A stretch of DNA of 25,671 nt from NCBI GenBank assembly GCA_933822405.4, contig CAKOGP040001613.1, positions 1 to 25,671 on the forward strand, written 5' to 3'. Under the pieces are notes generated by a model. That model was not told the origin of the DNA, made no database searches, and saw nothing but the letters and a program-made list of their open reading frames with translations. This document shows positions 18,845 through 25,671 of this stretch, one piece after another (the stretch's first letter is position 1; every line of letters begins with the position of its first letter). The translations under genes were made by a program, and so were the position numbers. The DNA is from Cylindrotheca closterium. Its lineage: Eukaryota > Bacillariophyta > Bacillariophyceae > Bacillariales > Bacillariaceae.

Positions 18845-19860
18845 ACCACATCAAGACATGAGCGACTTGTTTCATCAACATGGTCGACAATCACAACATA
18901 TCACAATCAACCTTACCTGGAGCGACGCCATTTCTCTTCTGCTGGATGGAGTCTTCTCAGAGATGGCTTGATGAGTCTGTAGTAATCAAGCAACAACGAC
19001 AATGTATTGTTGGGTAAAGTAGTCAAGCAATAGCGACCACTGTCACGGTCATGAATGCAAATCGCAACCTTCAACAATCAAACTTACCTTGAGGGACACC
19101 ATTTCTTTTCTTCTGGATCGATTCTTTTCAGAGATGGCTTGATACAAAGTCTGTAGTAATCAAGCAACGACAATGGTGTATTGTTGGGTGAAGTAGTTGA
19201 GTATTGATGACCACCGTCCTCATCTTCATGATTCACAATTGCAACATCCGACAGTCAAACTTACCTTGACATACTCCATTTCTCTTCTGTTCGGTTGATT
19301 TGATAAGTCTTCAGCAATCAAGCAACAACAATGGTGTATTGTTGGTTGAATGCAACAAAACCATATCATGACATGAGCGACTTCTTTCATCAACATGATG
19401 CACGATGTAAACATCCAACAATCAAACTTACCTTGTTGAGCGACGCCATTTCACTTCTGCTGGATGGATTGTTCTCAGAGATGGCTTGATGAGTCTGTAA
19501 TAATCAAGCAACGACAACAGTGTAATGCAACCAATGGCGAACACTGTCATGGTCATAATTGACAATCGCAGCATATCACAATCAACATTACCTCGAGCAA
19601 CACCATTTCTCTTCTGCTAGATGGATTCTCCCCAGAGATGGATTGATAAGTCTGTACTGATAATCAAGCGACGACAACGGTGTATTGTTGGGTAAAGCAG
19701 TAGTCAAGCAATGGGGACGAACACTGTCACGGTCATGATTGACAATCACAACATATCACAATCAACTTTACCTGGAGCGACGCCATTTCTCTTCTGCTTG
19801 ATGGATTCTTCTCAGAGATGGCTAGATAAGTTTGTAGTTACTCAAGCGACGGTGATGGAG
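18731..19860 (-). repeat. Tandem array of about 170-bp units, leader of DIRS-like element
   Basis: About seven units can be aligned by CAGAGATGGCTTGAT, GTCTGTAGTAATCAAGCAA and ACCATTTCTCTTCTGCTGGATGG motifs (plus-strand text). In six units the minus strand reads AGAAGAGAA, an ATG (starting at 18931, 19102, 19279, 19449, 19606 and 19786), four or five codons, and then GTAAG, GTAATG or GTAAAG. ATG-to-ATG spacing is 171, 177, 170, 157 and 180 bp. Most units also carry a TTGATTACTACAG-type pyrimidine/AG motif upstream of the ATG on the same strand. The seventh unit, next to gag, keeps the CATCTCTGAGAA part but lacks the ATG cassette. Units are clearly diverged, so the array is old. I infer a repeated promoter/leader or first-exon array. 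Confidence 0.8.
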
Positions 19861-20173
19861 TATTGCTGAGCGGAAAAAATGTTTTGCTTTCATGGACAAT
19901 GGACAAACTAGACCGCAGTTGTTCTTTGGTTTTAGTATTCTTAATTGTTGGAAAAGAAAAAGATTGTCATTGGCTTAAGGTTTTCCCTCCACATTTGCTT
20001 AGTTTGTAAGCGACACCTTAGTTTTGATTGGCTGATATTCCTTAGCTTCCGGGTTACTTTAGAGGTGACGTATCCCACAGAAGATGCGTACATTATCTTA
20101 GTAAAAGGATTGTAACCCCAACCCCAACCCTAACTGTATTGTTAGTCGTGTGTGCTTTTAGACGGCAAGAGGT
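19861..20173. other. Non-coding stretch with telomere-like tract
   Basis: No gene is seen. At 20114-20134 there are three C-rich heptamer-like units (AACCCCAACCCCAACCCTAAC), reminiscent of degenerate CCCTAA telomere repeats but too short to be a functional array. The rest shows no recognisable structure. The right end of the DIRS-like element probably lies near the start of this stretch. Confidence 0.4.
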
Positions 20174-20278
20174 AGTATTTGATTTTCAAATACGTCGCTC
20201 ACATCATCCGTGAATGAATACCGTTGGATCACGGATTGCCATGGCTTTAGTACGAAAAATACGTCATTTTCAAATACT
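20174..20278. repeat. Small foldback (MITE-like) sequence
   Basis: AGTATTTGA near 20174-20182 is mirrored by TCAAATACT at 20270-20278. Inside the left end, GTATTTGA-TTT-TCAAATAC (20175-20193) is a perfect 8-bp hairpin with a 3-nt loop. ATCCGTGA and TCACGGAT near 20206-20236 form a second inverted pair with about 15 nt between arms. About 105 bp in all, non-coding. No target duplication is evident. Confidence 0.4.
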
Positions 20279-20586
20279 CCCTGTGCACATAGCGGTATAT
20301 CACATGTGCTGGGAAAACTGCGCGAAGTAGTTTTGACACGTTTGAAAGAGTACTCAAGATTTTTTTAAATTTGAATTCTCTTTATTCTGGAAAATCTTAA
20401 GTTAAACGACCAACCATGAGAACCTGAACGCTTCCAGTTTTAACCAATCAAACCAATCAAACGCTGTCTTGTTGTACGCAAAGAATCTTATGTATCCAAA
20501 AAAACTCCAACCAAATTATTGCCTGCCAGCAATGTTGCAGAAAGATCCGAAGTGTAATGAGGTGCTTATGAAGCATCTCCTCTACC
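20279..20586. other. Non-coding, AT-rich; nothing recognised
   Basis: This stretch lies upstream of the 20.6-24.5 kb gene and may hold its promoter or the transposon end. It contains a direct AACCAATCA repeat (near 20441-20460). No terminal inverted repeat matching the region after 24523 was found by eye. Confidence 0.3.
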
Positions 20587-23500
20587 ATGGCACAGTCACC
20601 AGCAAAGCAGAAGCAACAAGATGACGACAGATGGCCAGCTCCCACTATCTGTCAACACTCTGATTCCAAACGAAGATGATGAAGCCAAAGTCAACATAGT
20701 GACTCCTCCAAATCAAGGTGCCTTGGAGACACGCCTGGATGAAAGTGGTTTTGTTTCAGATGATCATGAATTGGAAAGTGTCGAAGAGGCTCTAGAAGCT
20801 AGGCAGCAGAGCCTCGCAATCTTAAAAGATATTCCGATGCAATTCGTGAGTGCTTCGGATGGAAACACAACAAGAGTAAAAGGGAGTCACAGAAGCCGCA
20901 TCCTGTCAAAAAGCATCTACAAAATCAATACAAGAAGAAACTTTAAAAGAGGTATTATTTGAAAGTTTTCCAAGCTTGGGAGTGCAGCTTGATGGATTGG
21001 AGCTTGAGGAATACCCTCTTCCGCTCCGACTGTTTCTTTTGTCTTTGTGTGCTACGCTTTGTGGACTAACAAAAAAGTACAGTGTGGTTCCGTGGGAACT
21101 TGTTGCGACAATCTGGAGTAGAAATGTTTCAAGTGATCAAATGGCTGCAGCATGCCAGTCTGCTGTTCCAGAATTCTTTGACAAGTATTCGAAAAAGACG
21201 TTGGATGAACGAAGCAAGGAGCTCTTCTTGAAGCATTGCAACAGTTGCTTAGCATGGCCGCAACTGGACAACGCGAGACCAAATGATGTTTTCTGCGAAT
21301 TTCTTAAGACAACCTTTGTTGCGCAGCCTCTCTTCTCATCAGTCTTCGCAAGCCACAAGCCTCCAGAAACTACAAACTGGGGCATCGAGACAGAACTGTT
21401 CTTACCAGCTTTGATATCGCACGGCACAAGGAACCGGTCCGGAGCTGTAGTAGTCGGAAATCACATTGCAGGATGTTCACGCAAACCACTAGAAGGCCCT
21501 CGCCTCAGCGCCGTTTGCTTAATTGAGAAAACGATCAAGGAAGGAAAATGTAACCCTCGTGCGATCATCGAAGAGGACGAACCAACACTAGTCTTTGATT
21601 CTCAATTGCAAATGGAAGCCGCCCTCCAGCAATCTTGCCAACGAAGGAAAATCATGCTCAAAGAAATGCGAGAGCAGGTTGCCTTGGACCGGGAAGATAG
21701 GGACCCTGAGTTTCGCCGCATTAGTCAAATGTTGATTATCCGTGTGTTGACGGAGGAGGTAAATGAAACTGGCGTGTCAACGATTTGTGTTGGGGAAGGA
21801 AAAGGTCAACACAAAGTAGACTATGTTCGCTTACCACGGCGACGGAAGGCCTTCTCAGAATTGACACCCAAAAGAAAGAGGCAGATCGCGCGTCTGCTCA
21901 AAGCTATTGTTATTCAATTGGTTGGCTCTGCAATTGAAGAGCAAGAAGAGCTCCTGTTGATATTTATCAGAGGATGTTTTGCAACGCTCGTACTACTTTG
22001 TGGAGTGGCGTCGCTCTATTCAATTGAAGAATCGCAGCATTGCGAAATTGGCTCAAATGCAGTGTGAACCACATTCTCAAGATTGTTCAGTTCTTCAAGA
22101 ATTCAAAAGAAGGGCTTCCAAGAAGGTTCTTCCCGGCTCAAATAAAGAAGGGTATAGCCGAGGTAGAGGGTCGGTTTGCAGTGGACCAAGATACCAGCCT
22201 TATAGCTATGCAGTTGAATGCAAAAGGTATCAAGAACTACCATGTGTCTTCGGAGTGCAAGAAACCAGAGCTCCTTGGAACACGCCAGTTGCAAGCGACA
22301 TTTCTGTCTGGTTGCTTCCAAGAAGTTCTCTTCAATGGTAAACAAACTTGTTGTAGTGGTTGGCGGAGACAAAGATGAAGGCCAGACGGCAGTAATGGAG
22401 AGGTATGCAAACCGAAAAGGAGGCAACTGTGCTGATCATGTTTCACCAATTGCATATCTTGAAAAGGGCGCAGAGAACTACCATAATCTGGCGATTTCGT
22501 TTCTGAGGCCAGGATCTCCGCCTAGGAAATATCTTCAGTTGTTGCTCAACAACGGTTTGTTTCCGCTTTGTGTCAACATGACTGACCCTGACGGGAAAAT
22601 TGTCGACAGCCAGTGCGTGTTTTTGAATTTGTTTCCAGGTGCTGAAGCCAACGAGATGCTCCCCCTAATTGAATTAAATCTTCACGATTGTGATGATAGA
22701 TTCGTTTTGCGAGAACTCCACAAAGTGACGGTTTCTGGAATGAAGTGCATTGGATTGGACTTGTGGAACGCAAGGCTTTGGCGCAACAAACGGAAGTTCA
22801 TTGTGTTTGAGCTCGTTTTTGATATTGTTTTTGCAAAGACAATGTTGAAGAAATTCACGGGTATTGCCTTTATTTGGGTTGGATGGACGATGCTGGAGAG
22901 GAGCATGTCGACTCAGAACCATTTTGCCGTGGTGCATTTGAAAAGCCACTTATTCGTCGACACCCGTCGTTGGTGACCACTGATTGCAAATTTCTTTAGG
23001 CAGTCGGAATTATGAGCTGCGACAAGAAGCATGCCTGGATTGCAAGTGGAATGCAAGATAGCTGGAATCAGCATTGCAGTTGCATTTGCTGCACACAACC
23101 AAATATCACCTACATCGCGAACCCTCCAGATTGGCTGCTATCCAAGCAAGCAGTGGCAGATTCAAAAGATTACCCACTTCGCATGGGCAGATTCTCCACC
23201 AAGAAGTTGCACAAGAAGTATGTAGAGAAGGCAGAAGGGAAACCACTTTCAGCCGCTCAATTGAAAGCAATCAAAATTGAATGTACAAGTGTGCATCATG
23301 ATCCAATCCTCTATATGCATCCCTCAAAGGTACAGAATGGAGGCCTGCGTATTAGTTCCGGAATCATCAACCATATGAAAGATGGTCTGGATGGTGGGCT
23401 ATCAGCAATTGACAATGAGGTCATTGAAGGTGAAACAACGTGGATGCAGAATGTGGAGGAAACAAAGAAGGATTGCAAACCGTCCAAAGATGATGATCAA

Positions 23501-24523
23501 GCTTACAAGGATTTGAGAACAGAGAGCCTTGAAATCTACCGCAGGATCAAAAGTCTCAAGTATACACTAAGCCCAAAGGGAAGAAGATATGCTACTATGA
23601 CAGATGAGACACTACAGTCTACAAGGGACCAGATAGCTGAACTCGAATCATTGCCAGTAATTGTTGAATGCAATACCCAAAATCAGCTTCGAATCACTGG
23701 TAAACATCTTGTGGAAAGAATTGATGCAAAGGGCAAAGCACAATACACTTTTCGTGTTGCAATTCAACACACTGGCTGCACTTTCCAAGCACAACATGGT
23801 GGGATGGAACTTTAAATGGTGATTGCCTTGACATGCTTAGACAATGGAAAAACATCGACAAAGCAGTCTGTGGCGCTTACGATCCAAGTTTGCCCAGGTA
23901 TGCAAAGATAGGAAAATTGATGGACAAAGCCATGCTAGTTGTCAAACCGTTATACAAGGTGGCCAAGATGTTGAATTCTCAACGCAAATGGAACAGCAAA
24001 AGGCTTCAACAAAACGAGAAGTGTGCTGCAAGTCTTTATTCTCATTGGAGAGATCTTTCCCCAACGGTAATGTCTTCCCAAAGCTTCATGACTTGGTGCG
24101 GCACGTTCCTGAATTTATTCGTGAGCACGGAATGTATGGAATATGCTCAGAAGAAGGATTTGAGGGCTACCATGTCAAACACAAACAAGAGTATTCAAAT
24201 TTGAAATCCATGAAGGATCCTTCAAAGAGAACTGCTGTACTTGATAGACGTCTTCAGACTTAAATGACCCCCAGCAACAAGCCTTGCTTTCTCACATTAA
24301 AGCTGGTGCAACAGGCAAGAAGCGGGGATCCTACAACGTATCATCAAGAGACCCCTCCGTTGCTGTTTCAAAGCCTAGAACCAAGGTTGAATATGGTATC
24401 ATTAAGCTTGACAAACATAGGGCCATCAAAGAAGAGTGGGAAGGAGTCTACACTATGGCCGTTGCTGGAGCAGTTCCCAAGTCTTGGTATCAAAACTTTG
24501 AGAAAAGAAGAAGCTGTATATAG
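20587..24523 (+). pseudogene. Large DDE-like transposase-type protein, uncharacterised family
   Basis: A single ancestral protein of about 1300 aa can be followed through at least eight frameshifts or stops. A likely start is the ATG at 20587 (MAQSPAKQKQQ). The first third is a helical, basic region (FGWKHNKSKRESQKP near 20860; LELEEYPLPLRLFLLSLCATL; LTPKRKRQIARLL near 21865). The core begins LVVVVGGDKDEGQTA (22345-22390) and passes FLNLFPGAEANEMLP, then DCKFL followed by TAG at 22997-22999. A Cys cluster HCSCICC (near 23080) and a DPILYMHP...GLRISSGIINHMKDGLDGG block come next. The end has FPKLHDLVRHVPEFIREHG and SEEGFEGYHVKHKQEY (24085-24190) and a basic tail to 24523. I recall this motif order from unnamed repetitive proteins of cnidarians and oomycetes. 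A transposase role, with Asp (GGDK), Asp (DCKFL) and Glu (SEE) as acids, is my inference. Confidence 0.45.
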
Positions 24524-24527
24524 TTAA

Positions 24528-25133
24528 CTCACATAATGTAGTTCAATCTAATAAATGATGATTGCTTCATGCTGTTGTTCCTTCTCCACCACTGAGTTGC
24601 AGTTGCACTCATCTGTGCTTGAACGCGCGGCCCAACTTCAGCCTCGTCAATGATAAGTGATCTGAGATCAAGATCAGTCACTGTTTTTGGGATATGACAA
24701 AATATGAGTTTTTACGTTCCAAAAAGAAACTATTCAAGTACAACGTTTTCGACACGTACGATCGGACTTTGATCATGATGTCGGGATTTGACACAAGTAT
24801 GCCGGACGCAAGTCTGTCGGACAATCTACATCCACACAAAAAGGGAATGACCCTATACAAGTCAGATATCGGTATTGTGTACCATGCAGTAGGGAATAAT
24901 ACAAGATGTCCCAAAGTACTGCATTCATTGAACTTACTTTTGTGATTGAATCATCAATTCAAGCCAAACATTAATCAAATAGGAACAATTTCACTCAAAG
25001 TATTCCTAGACACAGGAGAACTATCGTCATGAAAGTGTTGTACAGTGGATTACAGATTTAGATTGCAGAGAGTTTGTTCTGAATGCTAAAGGCACTCACG
25101 ATAGGGCACATTTTGCTTTATTCTAACAAAGAC
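24528..25133. other. Non-coding; possible LTR end before Copia Gag
   Basis: I recognise no gene. The last part should contain the 5' LTR end and leader of the Copia element whose Gag starts at 25134: TTTATTCTAACA at about 25117-25128 resembles the CTTACTTCTAACA end of the complete element's LTR. The LTR start was not identified. An 83-codon open stretch (24694-24945) shows no family resemblance. Confidence 0.35.
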
Positions 25134-25671
25134 ATGGTGAAATCAATTTGAGATGGAAAGTCGATTGACTTCAATGCGATTGCTCCAAGATTGAATGCTC
25201 CAACTCAAACTGAAGCTGTTGCAAGAGAAACAGAGTTGGCTCAAAACAAGATTCTCAATCCTGCAAAGCTCAATTAGAACATGCGAAGATCAGCCTACTT
25301 CGAGACAAACAAGAGAACCGTCAAATCAAACATCATGCTGAAGTTTGTGACGAAGGCGATGGATATCAAGCTTCTACGTGAAGCCGATTTCACGACTACT
25401 CTTGAAGATCCAATCGAACTCTTGAAACGTATTGAACGATTCATGAAGAAGAGTGCTGATGCTAAGTATGATTTCTTGGATTTCTGGGAAGCGAATCAAA
25501 AGTTCTTTGCTATGAAGCAAGGAACAACCAAAAACTTGATGCATTTCAAGGAACAATTCTTGAGACAGGCTGAAGTCCTGCAAGATCTATATGGCGCGGC
25601 CTGGTTCCGAGATTTTGCAGTCAAGACAAAAGCACCGATACTGCTGCTCAAAACAAATTCAAGGATGGTAT
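25134..25671 (+). pseudogene. Copia Gag, 5' part, runs off window
   Basis: One frame runs from an ATG at 25134 to the window edge with two in-frame stops: TGA at 25149-25151 and TAG at 25275-25277. The N-terminus reads DGKSIDFNAIAPRLNAP then TQTEAVARETELAQNKIL. The capsid-type part is TVKSNIMLKFVTKAMD, TTTLEDPIELLKRIERFMK, YDFLDFWEANQKFFAMKQG and NLMHFKEQFLRQAEVLQDLYG. This fits the UBN2/retrotran_gag-like capsid of Copia elements. It is alignable with, but clearly different from, the Gag at 9411-10047, so it belongs to another lineage. Apart from the two nonsense codons the frame is preserved over about 180 codons. The rest of the element lies beyond the window. Confidence 0.72.

Larger units (their letters stand above)
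5109..19860 (-). mobile_element. DIRS-like tyrosine-recombinase retrotransposon, interrupted
   Basis: On the minus strand the order is tandem-repeat leader (19860-18731), gag-like gene (to 16844), methyltransferase-like plus RT-RNase H polyprotein (16515-6491) and zinc-finger tyrosine recombinase (6552-5109). RT plus RNase H with a tyrosine recombinase instead of a DDE integrase is the hallmark of DIRS/Ngaro/Viper-type elements. The span contains a 6.7-kb Copia insertion at 8784-15507; without it the element is about 8 kb. No gene is intact, and RT and recombinase key residues are changed, so this copy should be dead unless complemented. The ends are approximate: left is the recombinase stop, right is the end of the leader repeats. 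Confidence 0.75.

Noticed and set aside
18731..19860. CRISPR-like or satellite array
   Set aside because: Repeats are about 170 bp with diverged units and no short repeat-spacer pattern; position and motifs tie them to the DIRS-like element.
20340..24760. Long terminal repeats flanking the 20.6-24.5 kb gene (GTTTTGACACGT near 20331 and GTTTTCGACACGT near 24744)
   Set aside because: Only about 12 bp are shared and the flanks do not match, so this is probably coincidence.
24694..24945. 83-codon plus-strand ORF (MTKYEFLRSKK...)
   Set aside because: No family motifs, in AT-rich spacer, with an antisense ORF of similar length over the same bases; probably chance.

Overview
The window looks like a transposon-rich stretch of a unicellular eukaryotic genome, most likely a diatom or another stramenopile. 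This is inferred from Ty1/Copia elements resembling the diatom CoDi lineages, a PIF/Harbinger transposase with a short GT-AG intron, and a tyrosine-recombinase (DIRS-type) retroelement. I see no host gene, rRNA, tRNA or CRISPR array that I can defend. Almost all coding material is transposon-derived, and most of it is broken by stops and frameshifts.

Layout. 1-1391: 3' part of a decayed Copia element (end of reverse transcriptase, RNase H, probable 3' LTR). About 1380-4100: PIF/Harbinger-like DNA transposon with a plus-strand accessory gene and a convergent minus-strand transposase. The transposase reads as one gene of about 440 aa if a 53-bp phase-0 intron is removed. 4256-4396: AT-rich foldback sequence. 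About 5109-19860, minus strand: a DIRS-like retrotransposon of roughly 8 kb. In its own 5'->3' order it has a tandem-repeat leader, a gag-like gene, a methyltransferase-like domain fused to RT-RNase H, and a zinc-finger/tyrosine-recombinase gene. It is split by a complete 6.7-kb Copia element (8784-15507, plus strand) with paired 550-bp LTRs and a 5-bp target duplication GGGGA. Removing that insertion joins the methyltransferase-like and RT regions in one reading frame across the junction. About 19861-20586: non-coding, with a short telomere-like tract and a small foldback. 20587-24523, plus: a broken protein of about 1300 aa from a poorly described, apparently DDE-like transposon family. 25134-25671, plus: start of another Copia Gag, running off the window.

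The two most interesting systems are these. (1) The leader of the DIRS-like element is an array of about 170-bp repeats. Six units each carry, on the element's coding strand, an ATG, four or five codons and then a splice-donor-like GTAA. A downstream AG would place these mini-exons in frame with the gag-like ORF. (2) The same element encodes a methyltransferase-like module next to RT, and key residues of its RT and recombinase are altered in ways that fit CpG->TpG decay. The 20.6-24.5 kb protein is a third candidate for an under-described mobile element.

All protein assignments come from reading motifs by eye. No database search was run.
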